A DNA stretch of 64,000 nucleotides, taken from assembly GCF_042477335.2 (NCBI RefSeq), contig NC_091248.1, positions 115,844,501 to 115,908,500 of the forward strand, read 5' to 3'. Below the pieces are notes generated by a model that saw only the letters and a list, made by a program, of their open reading frames with translations, did no database searches and was not told the origin of the DNA. Made by a program: the position numbers and the translations under genes. The DNA comes from Ovis canadensis (taxonomy: Eukaryota > Chordata > Mammalia > Artiodactyla > Bovidae). Shown here piece after piece: positions 44,136 to 54,810 of this stretch (position 1 is the first letter of the stretch; the number at the start of each line of letters is the position of its first letter).

Positions 44136-45820
44136 TATAGTCCCATATGAGATCGATGATGGTAACAGTGTAACTCTAGATATGGCAAGAAGCAACAAGA
44201 GGGAATATTTTCCTGGACCAAGAAGCTAGTAACACAGGTGGTCCAGAGAATTTTGGATACTGTTTTATGGCCTAGTCCAGTAACAGCACATTGAGTGGCC
44301 TGTCAACAGAATCTTTGCCAAATCTGAGAATGGACACTCTCAGCACCATGGGATAAAATGGTCATGAAATGCCCCCCTCAAAATCATGGTCAAGTTTATG
44401 AGCAAAAAGGGGCTCTGCCAACTGAAGACTGACACTTGCCATCTACATCTGCAAAGATTAAATCATGGCCGCTGCAAGTGCCGACTTTCAACGCCCCTGA
44501 AAGGAGTTCAGGGTGAAAATCAGAAATGAGGCACTCTGTGCTCTGGAAAAAACTGGCAGAACAGGCCTTCAGATAGATCTTTTCAGGAGAAGATTTTACG
44601 AATCCCAATTCTTGCATCTTCTCGTACCTAGAGAAACACTGACGTCATTAACGGTGAAATCTGCTTTGGCTATTAAGGAAAAGTTTACAATTAAAAGTCA
44701 AAATAGAGTAGCTATCGCTCAGATATCCTGGGAAATAACTAGGTGATGCTACGGGTGTACTTCCAGATTAGACCTCATATCGCTAAACACTTGAGTTTTC
44801 TGAGTCGTGTCAGGCTTGGATGCCACCATTTTCAAAACAATGTCTGCTGGAAGCTAGTAACCTTACTTTTTATAAAACTAGGCAACTGGCTACATGGCTA
44901 CAAGTCTCCCTGAAGTGCCAGGTCCAGACTGGGTTTCAGACCTATTCTTCTAAAAAGAAATGAGATTTATTTTGTCTACTAAATTCCAGTTATCACTCCA
45001 ACTACTTCTAATTGGGTCTGTTACACCAAAGTGGCAGACCAAGGGATTAGGATTTTAATCATACAAGACTCAGATCTAGAACTTGGAACTCAGAAATACT
45101 TCCAGTTCAGTGTCTATACTCCAAGCTGTGGCAGTCCTATGCCCCATTTTGACAGGAAGTTATCACAGTCATAGTTGCCTAGTTCCCCCCAAATTAAAAC
45201 TGAGCGGGACTCTGTGGGGCTCTGGGGTACAGATCGGTTCTGTGTTCTCCATTTCTTATCTGTAGGATATAGACTTTGTTCAGCCTCCTTGACCTTTCCT
45301 GAACTCCAAATCGTGGTTTCAAATAATTGCTAATCAGGGAAGGGAAGGGATACAAAACCAGAAACAATCAAAGGTTGGTACAGCCTCCAGAGTCCTGGTT
45401 CCTACTCAAAGAAATATGCTTAACAATGTCTTTGAGCCCCCACCCAGGTGGAAGATGCTAACTTCAGACTGAACACAAGATTCCTGGAGCACAGCCCTGT
45501 TGCCTCACCACCAACCAATCAGAAGGGGTCACAAACCCTGCAACCCTCACCCCAAATGCTGCCTTCTGTTTCTGGGGACCAGAGATGACCATCCTGTTAG
45601 GTCTCCTGTTTGGCCCTTGTCTATTTCATCTCTGAGACAGGCCAACTAAACTGTTGTTACTGCAAGGGTAGAAGCTGGTTTCAGATGTGGAAAACCCCAA
45701 CTTAGATCAGGTAGAGAGAGACTTCTGCTCTGCTAGGCAGGCCTACACCCATGCACAGCAGGAAAAAGTTACAGAAGAAAGGGACCTCTGCCCCAATTCC
45801 CAAGAAGTATCTTGAGTGTG
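44136..45820. other. Provirus internal region, mostly unassigned
   Basis: Probably env plus inserted or recombined sequence. 45585-45635 has a short hydrophobic frame, MTILLGLLFGPCLFHL, ending in a stop. It resembles a retroviral membrane-anchor start, but it precedes the main TM segment. No other domain is recognisable. Confidence 0.4.
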
Positions 45821-45821
45821 A

Positions 45822-46202
45822 AGTCTCTCAGGGGGCCTAGGTGCTGTGTTAGGGGAAAAACATTGTTTTTATGTGAATCACTCGAGGGTAGTCAGGGAGT
45901 CCCTGGCCAAGATAAGAGAAGGGCTGAATCAGAAAAAAAGAGAAAGAGAACTGTCTCAAAGTTGGTTTGAATCCTGGTTCAGTTCATCTCCCCGGCTCAC
46001 GACTCTCATATCTTCTCTGGCTGGGCCCCTGATCATTTTACTCTTGCTATTCACCTTCAGACCGTGTCTACTAAACAAGTTGATAAACTTTATCAAAGGC
46101 CGCATCAACATGGTACAGTTTAGGGTGCTTAGGTCCCAATATGCAGCCCTACCAAACCCACCCCCGGTAAAAGACAATATAAAGCTAACCACAGACCCAT
46201 GA
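45822..46202 (+). pseudogene. Proviral env transmembrane-subunit C-terminal part
   Basis: One open frame runs from about 45822 to a TGA at 46200-46202. It reads GEKHCFYVNHS (the end of the CX6CC region), a charged helix, a WFESWF membrane-proximal tryptophan-rich segment, the anchor LISSLAGPLIILLLLFTF, and a cytoplasmic tail with QYAALPNPPP. Of the three cysteines of the CX6CC motif only the last remains: the first position is Gly and the second is His. The fusion-peptide region upstream is absent. About 127 codons against roughly 190-200 for a whole TM subunit. Confidence 0.75.
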
Positions 46203-46223
46203 TTGGGTCTGTCTTGGATCCTT

Positions 46224-46236
46224 GAGAAGGGGGGAA
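46224..46236 (+). promoter_or_regulatory. Polypurine tract
   Basis: GAGAAGGGGGGAA immediately before the 3' LTR TG: the plus-strand primer site of the provirus. Confidence 0.88.
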
Positions 46237-46703
46237 TGAAGAGCCTAAGCTACTCCATCTTGTAAAAGAGCTCCATTTTGCAAAGGTACCGGGCAAACAG
46301 ACTTAGACTTTGGATATTGCCTAAACCTGCCCCGCTATGCACGAGCCAATCAACCCTTAGGTTAAACCTCCTGACTTTAAGTTCAAGAATTTGTGATTTA
46401 CCTTGGAAGTAATGATTTACCGTGGAAGTAAAAAAAAAAAAACAATCAGAAATCCACACACAACCCTATAGAAGAGGGTAACCAATCAGTAGTCCTTCAG
46501 CCTGAACACCCCCTTTGTTACCCTTTCACCTGAATATTCCCTATATAAGCAGTGTAACCCAAAACTCGGGCTCCTCTCCTTAGCCACTGTGTCAGTAACA
46601 GTGGGAGCCCCAGCTTGAGCTTGATAATAAAAACTCTTCTGCTTTTGTATCGGATACTGGCTCCCTGGTGGTCACTGAGAGATTTCGCGACTTGGGCATA
46701 ACA
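46237..46703 (+). repeat. Provirus 3' LTR
   Basis: 467 bases with the same signals as the 5' LTR. Differences from it: one T/A near the start, one extra A in the A-run (near 46430), and six substitutions packed into the last 70 or so bases. Followed by CAGG (46704-46707), the right target duplication. Confidence 0.93.
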
Positions 46704-46785
46704 CAGGGAGGCCTGGTGTGCTGTGATTTATGGGGTCGCAAAGAGTCGGACATGACTGAGCGACTGAACTGAGCTGAACTGAGGG

Positions 46786-47321
46786 GTCTCATCTCATTTC
46801 CTCAGCACTGTCACCTGGTGCTCTCAGAGCTGCAACCACAGTGGGTCTGCTGACTCCGGGGTCCATGCCTCCGTGCAGTGTGAGGATGATAAAGCAGTTT
46901 CATCTGTGCTAAAAAAGTGAGACAAAGAAAAGAAGCTTGTTCCTCAAACTCCTGACAAGAATCACTATAAATGAAGCCAAGCCAGCAGGATTCCAGAGCT
47001 GATCCTCTTATCTGGGAGTCAGGCACGCCTGGAGCTGTTTATCGTCTCCTCCTTCCTCTCCAATCCTCCGTCCTTGACAGAGGTGCTGATAGTAAAACAA
47101 GATGCATCTTTTTGCTCTTAATTAATACCCACAGAAACTTCAATTAAAGGGTTTAGAAAGATGGACTCTGGAAAGATGGACTTAACTGACGGCAAGATTT
47201 AGGAGAAGAAAGGACAGAGGAGTGAATACCAGGTGGAGTCTGAGACAGAACTGGGCTTTCCCTCCCTATGTGTGTCTCCAGTGACCTAATGGGAGCTATT
47301 TTTAATAGTGTATCAAGCTAT
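46786..47321. other. DGKI intron, no recognised element
   Basis: Unique-looking spacer. Confidence 0.5.
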
Positions 47322-47672
47322 CACTTCTATGTGGAATCTAAAACGTGACACAAACGTACCTATGCATGAAACAGACTGAATCAGGGACACAGAGAATAAA
47401 TTGGCGGTTGCCAAGGAGGAGAGCGCTGGGAGAGGGGTGAATTGGGAGTTTGGATTAGCAGATGCAAACTGACAGATACAGTATGGATAAACAACAAGAT
47501 CCTACTGTATAGCACAGGGACTGTGTTCAGTATACTGTGAGAAGCATTAATGGGAAGGAATATGAAATAATATGTGTGTGTGTACAGGTACATAAAACTG
47601 AGTCACTTTGTTGTATAGCAGTAATTAACACAACACTGTGAATCAACTACACTTCGATTCAAAGATAAAAAG
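47322..47672 (+). mobile_element. L1 3' end
   Basis: Sense L1 3' UTR: ATGTGGAATCTAAAACGTGA, GGTTGCCAAGGAGGAGAG, CTACTGTATAGCACAGGGAC, TGAATCAACTACACTTCGAT. 5'-truncated. Confidence 0.8.
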
Positions 47673-48429
47673 GAATTTTGTACAAAAATGTACATGAGTA
47701 GAATTACATTTTGCAAACAATAAAAATTACGTTTTCTTGGAACAAAAACAGTGCGTCATGCTGTCTAATAGTGCCCTGTGTAGATTCGTAGCATGAGTGT
47801 AAGATTTGGAGGTGGGAGCACGTCCAGAAAAACAAAAACCATTGACAAAGACCACAAGTATATTCCCTTGAAAGAAAAAAAGACATGTGAAAAGTAGCAA
47901 CTGTGATTTTTGGAAAAGTTAATTTCAGCCTCAGCCATAGGTAAAGAACAGGAGAAAGAGAAAATAAGGATGGAATTCCTTCAAACAGATCAATGGGGGA
48001 ACATTTGGGTTTGGGCTTTGTTTGTCCATGTGTACATATGTTCTGATTGTGGATACTATGCATCTCCCCTAAGGAACTGGAAGGAATGCCATTAAATTAT
48101 CAGCAGAGAATTCCTGACTGTTCCCTGAATAGAAGTCTTGGCTTTCTGTCTCCCCAGGGTTTACTAAAACACCTACAGTTCAGCCCCCAGCTGACTTGCA
48201 CTAGGAAGCAACTACTGAATCTCTATTGAGGGGCTATAGGTACAGATTTCTCCATGAACGTTTCAGAAGGTGATCGCCCTTCCATAGATGCCAGTTATCA
48301 GTAGAATCCTGTATATGATATTCATTTCAAACTACCCTGAACTGTGGTTGTTTATCCATGCTTTATTTCTCTTACTGAGTTTTAGGAATATGCACAGCAG
48401 AGACCATATCTTATATCATGGATGAGCTT
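47673..48429. other. DGKI intron, no recognised element
   Basis: Unique-looking. Open frames on both strands lack exon signals. Confidence 0.5.
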
Positions 48430-48590
48430 TTGCAAGTCATCCAGCTTTACTACACTTCAGTTTTACCACCTGTCAAGTAGAGATAAGAGAACTTACCTTG
48501 TGGGCTTGTTGTAAGAATCAAATACATAAATACACATAAAGCACTCAGAACAATAAAGATGAGCAGTGATTATTACAATAATATTTCTGT
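48430..48590 (+). repeat. MIR-like fragment
   Basis: GCTTTACTACACTTCAGTTTTACCACCTGTCAAGTAGAGA followed by GGGCTTGTTGTAAGAATCAAATACATAAAT and GCACTCAGAACAATAAAGATG, the MIR order. Diverged. Confidence 0.55.
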
Positions 48591-51500
48591 TTAAAAGTGT
48601 ATGGGACAGACTTTTTGAATGAATGAATAACATTTAAAAATCCACTTGGATCCTGGCCAATATCACACTTTTTTTCCTAAGAGAGAAAGATCCATAAAAG
48701 GAACATGGATTTAAAAAAAAAAAAAAAAAAGCTATGTTATCTGAGAAATGGTCTGAAAAATAAAGGGGAAAGAAAAATACATTGTGGGCAGAAACACATT
48801 AGTTTTCGGATGCGGGGCAGGGAATTCAAAAGAGAAGCAAAACTTCACAAATTTCCCAACGTTGAAAAAGTGACAGCGTGGTAAGCAGTCAAACCTTCCA
48901 AACTTCAAATCGACTGCCCAGTCAGTGCTCATCCCAGAGGCTCTTCCAGGAACCCATGCAATTGTATCATCACCATCGCGCTTGTATTATATATGATGTG
49001 TCTTTTGTCACAAGCATCCTTTAATTTGCTTCCCACACCGAGCCATCCAAATCCCCTTTGCTGTCCCCCCCACCTCCCCGTGGCCTCTCTCCCTCTGGAC
49101 CTCATTTCCCATTAGTCTCCCTGACACTGCCAGCAGACCATTCCAAATCCTCCTGAGCGCCGACAAAAGCTGCACAGATGTGGGGAAAGCCGGCACTGGG
49201 AACTCTCAACAGCACCATCATCCTGTCCCAGCGGGACGGGGGTCGTTTCTCTTGGGGACCAGAGGCAGAGACGGGGGTGGGTGGAAAAAAAAGAGAAAAG
49301 AAAGACTGAAGGCAGAAAAAGAGGGAAGACAAAGTAAGCCATTGAAATCAGAAAGGAAATGCATGAGTGAGATTTCTATCAGGAAACACAGTAGGGGGCA
49401 GAGGGGGGTGGGCGCTGGGAGAATAAAAACAAAAGAGCAAAATGTGCCCGGTGGTTAAAGACTAAGACGCCACAAAAGTCTCTGGGAGGGTACAACGAGG
49501 GAGGAGGGAGTGGGCAAAAATATGGTTGAAAGGAGTTGAAAAGCAGGAACCGCTGGGGGGGTGGGGGGCTCTCCTCTGGAATCCCTCCCGTCCTCCTCTC
49601 TCCACCGGGTCCTTCTGGTATTCTTAGGCTCTCTCTCCCACCTCCATTCTCTTTTCAACCCTCCCATTGCCCAAATTCCAGTTTTTCATAAAGGGAAGCA
49701 GCGTGTTGTGTATTTAAGAGAAGACGTCCCAAAGATGAGGGACGAGAAAAATTCAAGCCTCCTGTGGCTTTTGAGAAATAACCACAGGTCCCATGGCCCC
49801 CCCAGCCCGTGTTTAAAAGAGCCCTGAGAAGAGAAATTCATGGCTGAATGTGGTGCCTGGGAGAATGACTAAGCTCTCACGACTCCCATTCAAGAGGCAT
49901 CCTGTCTGCGGACCCCCACCATCAATAAGACATGAAGAAGAGGGTGAAGCAGAGAGGAGAGAGGTGTTCCCTGGAGTAAGGATGCAGGAGGCAAACAAGT
50001 CCCATCAGTCATGCTCCTTGAAAAGGGCCCACTGATGTCTTAGGACCCTTGTCTTGAAAGGCATCCTGACAGGCAGGTCTTTGAACAGTCTTTAGGATTT
50101 ATATACTATAAAGCCAAGGAAGGACCTGAATCAAGTTTAAAACACAAAAATTTTAAAATTACAATTTCAAGAGGTTTGCAGCAACTCAGATGGCAAGAAG
50201 GGGTGTCTCTTGATCTTTGCCACAGTATAAAATCTGCATGGATTTATTCTTTTATTTATGTGAAACTGATCAGATCCATCGACCGTAAATCTAACGTTAA
50301 CTTATCAATACGATGCCATAGTTTGGTAGACATCTCTGAATCCCAGCCTTACAGAGGCATCTCAGCAAAGGCTATTTTCCATCAAATCAGAGGAATTTCA
50401 GAGTCAGCATCATTATTAATCAGGCAAGACTAGTTGCTGAGCAGAGACCACACTAAGAAGATGATTACAGAGTAGAGAAGGTGTCATGTTTTCTGGGTAT
50501 GTGTCCCTGACTTCAAACACACCACAAAGGGCTTGCTGCAATTTAAGAGAGATGACTAGTTCTGCAAAGACAGTTTTCAGTTCTAAATGTGCAAATTTAT
50601 AAAATCATATCAGCAACTAAAGCTATTAAGACAAATGACAATAACAGAAATGGTTGAACCAAAGTGCTCAGCTCTTAAACAACATGGAGAATTAGGCTGA
50701 CAATATCGGTAGATTTCACATCCATGCTCCTCAACAACTAGAAATAATGAAGTTGATGTTATGAAAGAAACTGACCATCAATTCAGTCAACCTGAATTGA
50801 CTATCAGGTTGATAAATACTAATTTTAATAAAAATCAGCTACAGATCCGTTTTTATTATTTGACTGTGGTACTAAAAGGTTAAAAATAGCCACCCATCAA
50901 TATACAGTGATCTTTGAACTGTAGATCGTAGTAAGATTTTATTTTCAGACAGAAGAGATGGGTTTGGCTGCATGATCTTCAGAGTCATATATCTACAGGC
51001 CATTTAGAGACCCATGAGGCAGATGCAGTGACCGTGAGAACTGCCCGTGAGCCAAGCGGAGGTGATTACAAGAATATCGTGTTTTCTCCTTAGTGTAAAT
51101 ACTAAAGTGACTAATTCACAAAAGTTAACCAAAAAATGAGAAAAATAAGCTTCTCCCTTCCCCAAGTTACTAAGAAATTCCTCCTGCACGACTCACTCTT
51201 TGCAAAATCTCTCACTCTATACTGCACGATTCACTCTTGGGATCCAAGAGAAAGGAGTCTGGTGTTGGAATGTCAGGCTTTGGTGCAAGCACTGAGATGT
51301 GCCAGTTGGATTTCATGGCAGGAAAAGCGTGTGCGCTGATCTACAGTTTGGTTAGAAACTCCAAGCCCTGGGAGCCCGAGTTAGAGGGGCCGTCTTATTT
51401 AAGGCAGTGGAAAGAGAAGTGGGTGGTGGGGGTTGTGAAAACCCACAGTGTTAGAGCAATACCATCTCAAGCTTCCTCATTCAAGCCCCTGGGAGACTCA

Positions 51501-52738
51501 GCTGAAAAGAGGATTTCTGGTTTTTAGTGTAAGCATGTTCCCAATATTGCACGGGACATACTTATGCTAAAAAAATGTTATCGTATCTTATATTTTTATT
51601 TGCTAAACCTTGAAGCCCTAGCTTAGGACCCTACACCAAGGGAAGATATAAAAGCTGAGTACCAGGGAATTCCAAGTGAGTCAGTAGTTCAGGATATTGA
51701 GAAAAATCACCATTTTCAGCTGAAGAAGACAGAGAGTAAGGGAGGGGGCAGATTAAACACGTCCATTAATTATGGAGCAGAGAGGTCTATTTCTCCAGCC
51801 CTGGAGCTGGGGCTGCCTCCATGACCCGTTTTAGCTGACAGAATGCCACAGAGATGAGGCAGACTTCTCCAGCCCAGCCTTTGAATGTCTGGAAGTTTCC
51901 ATCCTCACCCTCCTGAAACCTGGGGATCGTCACGCTGTGAAAAAGCCTGGGATGAAAGCCCAGGTGTCCCAGCCACCCCAGCTGACAGCCCCGAACAGGT
52001 GAGAATCCATCTTAAATACAGACTCAGTCAAAACTGCAGTTCCCTGCAGCCTGACAGGTAAGACCAAGTGAAATACCAGCAGATCACTGATGGAGAAAGG
52101 ATCCCAAACCAGGGAGGGGAATTCCTGTTCTTCAGGAGAGGTAGAGCGGGGAGGAGAGAGAATTTTTAAGAGGTCTCATCACTCTAATAGAGAGCCGGTG
52201 TCTCACCAACCCTAGAGAGGTCCTTGGGTACCGAGCAGATTAAGGTAAGCACCCAACTTTGTGGGTAAAAGCCAAACAGGAGGGAAGAATTGAGAATGAT
52301 CAAGATGACAGCCACCAGGAGAACTTGAACCTGAGCTTAAAGCAAACAAGGTGAGGACATATATCTAAAGCTCACCTTCACTTTGTCCAGGGGAAATTCT
52401 GAGATCTTTTCTATTAAGAGAAAAATAACTATGGAAGCTTTGTGACCTTTATGCACTATCTATGGGGCTGGGTTCTAATATTTGGTTCTGCCTGTCACCA
52501 GCTTTTGGAAGAGTCACTACAGAAAAACACCTATAGTTTGTGTGTGTGTGCAAAAGACAAATAGAATTTATGCCACCATTGTCTATTCAAGTCATTGTTT
52601 AAAGAGGCATGCTGTAATTGCTGGAGGCTGAACGGGGAGGGGGGACAGAATATACACACCCCTGACACAGCACCAGGAATAGATGTAGGCTTTCTGGGGC
52701 AGACAGGCTCGGGACAATCCAATCTAGCCTACTGGGGC
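48591..52738. other. DGKI intron, long repeat-poor block
   Basis: About 4.1 kb with no recognised interspersed repeat apart from a poly(A) at 48712-48731. 49180-49560 is purine-rich and GC-moderate. No exon in phase with DGKI was found or needed. Open frames near 49102-49667 on both strands come from the purine bias. Confidence 0.5.
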
Positions 52739-52768
52739 GGGGGGGGGGGGGGGGGGGGGGGGAGGGGG
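52739..52768 (+). repeat. Poly(G) tract
   Basis: Twenty-four G, one A, five G. On the DGKI transcript strand this is a C-run. Confidence 0.95.
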
Positions 52769-52944
52769 AAAGCCTCTAATGGTGACCATCCTACTTGAAT
52801 ACACTTTCCTCTTCCCAAACCACTCTTTCTGCCATAATTCAGGCCAAGGGTTCAGGCAAACTCTCCATGGTGAGAACATATTGAAGACAAAAGCAAGGCG
52901 AGTTTAATGGGACTGAGAGTCTAATCCTTTACAAGGTCCTTGTA

Positions 52945-53015
52945 AAGATTAAATGATAGGATGTGTTCATTCTAAGCATGTGGCATACAACCAGTGCTTG
53001 AGAAATGGCAGCTCT
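52945..53015 (+). repeat. MIR-like fragment
   Basis: AGATTAAATGATAGGATGTG...GTGGCATACAACCAGTGCTTGAGAAATG, the MIR 3' half pattern. Weak. Confidence 0.4.
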
Positions 53016-53094
53016 GTTTGTGACTTTACAATAGGACTTAAGAGTCCTACATACAACTGCTTTCAATTTAACGATGCATGTGATTATATTTTTT

Positions 53095-53215
53095 ATCCTG
53101 CAATTGCTTGATGACAGAGACTATATTTTATTTGTGTGTGTGCTGGTTTATGACAGATAGTTCCTGTGAAGCACCCCACAAATATTCAATGAATGAATGA
53201 ATGAGTAAATAGAAT
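53095..53215 (+). repeat. L2 3' end
   Basis: GATGACAGAGACTATATTTTATTTG...CACCCCACAAATATTCAATGAATGAATGAATGAG, the typical L2 terminus. Confidence 0.65.
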
Positions 53216-53261
53216 AAGACATGTTTGCTGAACTGAATAAAAAGAGGAATAAGAAGGAATG

Positions 53262-53752
53262 TAAATCCATACATAGAAAACAAATTTATGGTTACTAAAG
53301 GGGGAAAGGAAGGGGAGGGATAAATTGGGAGTTTGGAATTAACAGATATACCCAACTGTATAGAAAATAAACAGCAAGGACCTACTATACAGCACAGGGA
53401 ACTATATTCACTATCTTGTAATAATCTGTAATGGGAAAAGAATCTGGAAAAGATTAAATATATGTATAACTTCTCAGTGGCTCAGCAGTAAAGAATTCGC
53501 CTGCAATGCAGGAGACATGGGAGACATGGGTTCAATTCCTGGGTTGGGAGGATCCCCTGGAGGAGGAAATGGCAACCCACTCCAGTATTCTTGCCAGGAA
53601 AATCCCATGGAGAGAGGAGCCCTGAGGGCTACAGTCCATAGGATTGCAAAGAGCTGGACAAAACTGAGCAACTGAACATACATGTCTTTAACTGAATCAC
53701 TTTGCTGTACAGCTGAAACTGACACCCTGTAAATCAACTGTACTTCAGTTTT
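53262..53752 (+). mobile_element. L1 3' end, split by a SINE
   Basis: L1 3' UTR (ATACATAGAAAACAAATTTATGG, GGGAGGGATAAATTGGGAG, CTACTATACAGCACAGGGAA), interrupted at 53471-53683 by a Bov-tA, resuming AACTGAATCACTTTGCTGTA and ending in the CAGTTTTTTAAAAAA tail. Confidence 0.85.
53471..53683 (+). mobile_element. Bov-tA SINE
   Basis: Head TTCTCAGTGGCTCAGCAGTA (first bases lost), a small internal duplication GGAGACATGGGAGACATGG at 53511-53529, body GGAGGAGGAAATGGCAACCC, tail GGACAAAACTGAGCAACTGA. Confidence 0.93.
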
Positions 53753-53760
53753 TTAAAAAA

Positions 53761-53826
53761 GGGACTGTGACTGGGTACTAAAGGGAACGTGACTGTGTAC
53801 TAAAGGGAATGTGACTGTGTACTAAA
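53761..53826. repeat. 22-bp tandem repeat, three copies
   Basis: The unit (A)(C/T)GTGACTGTGTACTAAAGGGA is repeated three times with one or two changes, directly after the L1 tail. Confidence 0.85.
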
Positions 53827-54689
53827 ATGCTTACTATTTACAGCCTAAATGTGGATACAATGAGGGTGGCCATCGGCTCAGTGCTAGGGCTCACAGAAAA
53901 TAGGATTTCTATATACCTGAATTCAGCAGAGCCAGAGATTCCTCAAAAACAGCCAAGCCAGGGAGAGTTTGCCCACTTCTATCCTATTTTTCAGTCCTAG
54001 AAACACTATAAACATGGGAAGCAGAAAGTATGGTCAAGATTTGATACTCCTCTGACATGTCTGTGCCTCTGAAGGGCTATTAGAGGTAGATGCTGAGGTC
54101 ACCATTTAACACCAGATTACAAACCCTGTTAGGAGGCTGCCCAGCGGGTGAACATGGCCTGCCACAGGAGACACGGCAGTACCAGATATTTTCGAAGAGA
54201 ATAAAAGGTGACTTGAGTTGAAAAGGTGAATAAGATTCAAATAGAAAAAAAAGGGGAAACTAGAAAGATGGAAATAAATATGTGCATTACTCCTCAGAAT
54301 GATCAGCTATAAACATGGATTAGGTACCTAGTCCCAACTAGTTAACTTCACAAAACATAAAAGCCCTTCCCCAAACAGTACATGATGGCAAGTCCACATT
54401 TGGTTTTGTCTTTCATTTTGTAAGTAATCAGCCCCCAAATACCCTGCAAAGGCCTTGATATGGAAATGATTTCTGTTAAGGTTAAGGTGGTTAAGGTAAA
54501 GATAAAGGTGCTTGGTCAAGGTGACCTGTGCCAGGGGTCTGGAATCCTGGCTCTGTCATATAAGCAAGGAGAGTCAGCGAAAGCTCAAGGGCCTCTCCGC
54601 CATTCTGAGGACAGCCTAGATGAAAGTCAACTTCGAAAATGCAGTCTGTTTCATGGATAACTGATTCCTGGTTTGCTATGCCTACTCAC
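53827..54689. other. DGKI intron next to an exon
   Basis: Unique-looking. A small imperfect (TTAAGG)n-like array (GTTAAGGTTAAGGTGGTTAA) lies at 54476-54526. No other element. Confidence 0.5.
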
Positions 54690-54810
54690 CGTGGTCAAGG
54701 ATATATTTCACAATCTCCCCGTTGCCGGTTTTAGCTGCGTAATGAAGGAGTGAACAGTGGTCTGGTCCCTGAATTAGCAGGCTGCCTCCGTTTTTATAGC
54801 TTTCTATTAG
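54690..54810 (-). CDS. DGKI: DGKI exon (ankyrin repeat, 121 nt)
   Basis: The acceptor CCTATGTCTCTTTTTCAG precedes CTA-ATA. Forty codons, LIESYKNGGSLLIQGPDHCS then LLHYAAKTGNGEIVKYILDH, plus the first base of Gly. The donor is CACG|GTGAGT. CSLLHYAAKTGNGEIVKYIL is a canonical ankyrin helix-turn-helix (xLLHYAAxxG...IVxxIL). Phase 0 in and phase 1 out, matching the exon before (ends AAG) and the 37-nt exon after (starts with two bases). Undamaged. Confidence 0.95.

Larger units (their letters stand above)
40453..46703 (+). mobile_element. Class I (gamma-like) endogenous provirus
   Basis: A 6251-base provirus: 5' LTR, tRNA-Pro primer site, leader and gag start, broken internal region, env TM end, polypurine tract, 3' LTR, all inside a BovB and flanked by CAGG. 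Complete gammaretroviruses are around 8-9 kb; most of pol and parts of gag and env are gone or unrecognisable. The LTRs differ by 7 substitutions and one 1-base indel in 466 bases, so it is fairly young despite the damaged interior. Non-autonomous: no intact gag, pol or env. Confidence 0.9.
39532..46785 (+). mobile_element. BovB LINE 3' part, split by a provirus
   Basis: 39532-40452 is sense BovB, and 46704-46785 is its last 80 bases (GAGGCCTGGTGTGCTGTGAT to GAACTGAGCTGAACTGA). Between them is the ERV 40453-46703. The join falls at GTGATGGACAGG/CAGGGAGGCC, with CAGG duplicated. A 256-codon frame (39535-40305) holds the RT C-terminal half. Confidence 0.92.

Noticed and set aside
44396..44746. 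Open frames on both strands inside the provirus
   Set aside because: No retroviral or host domain recognised on either strand, and the surrounding sequence is broken; left as unassigned internal region.
49102..49667. Overlapping open frames on both strands
   Set aside because: Purine/pyrimidine bias suppresses stops on both strands; amino-acid composition follows the bias and no exon phase fits.
51640..51720. TATA-like ATATAAAAG with a nearby AP-1-type GTGAGTCAG
   Set aside because: A single chance-level motif pair in an intron, with no exon, CpG island or conserved start downstream.
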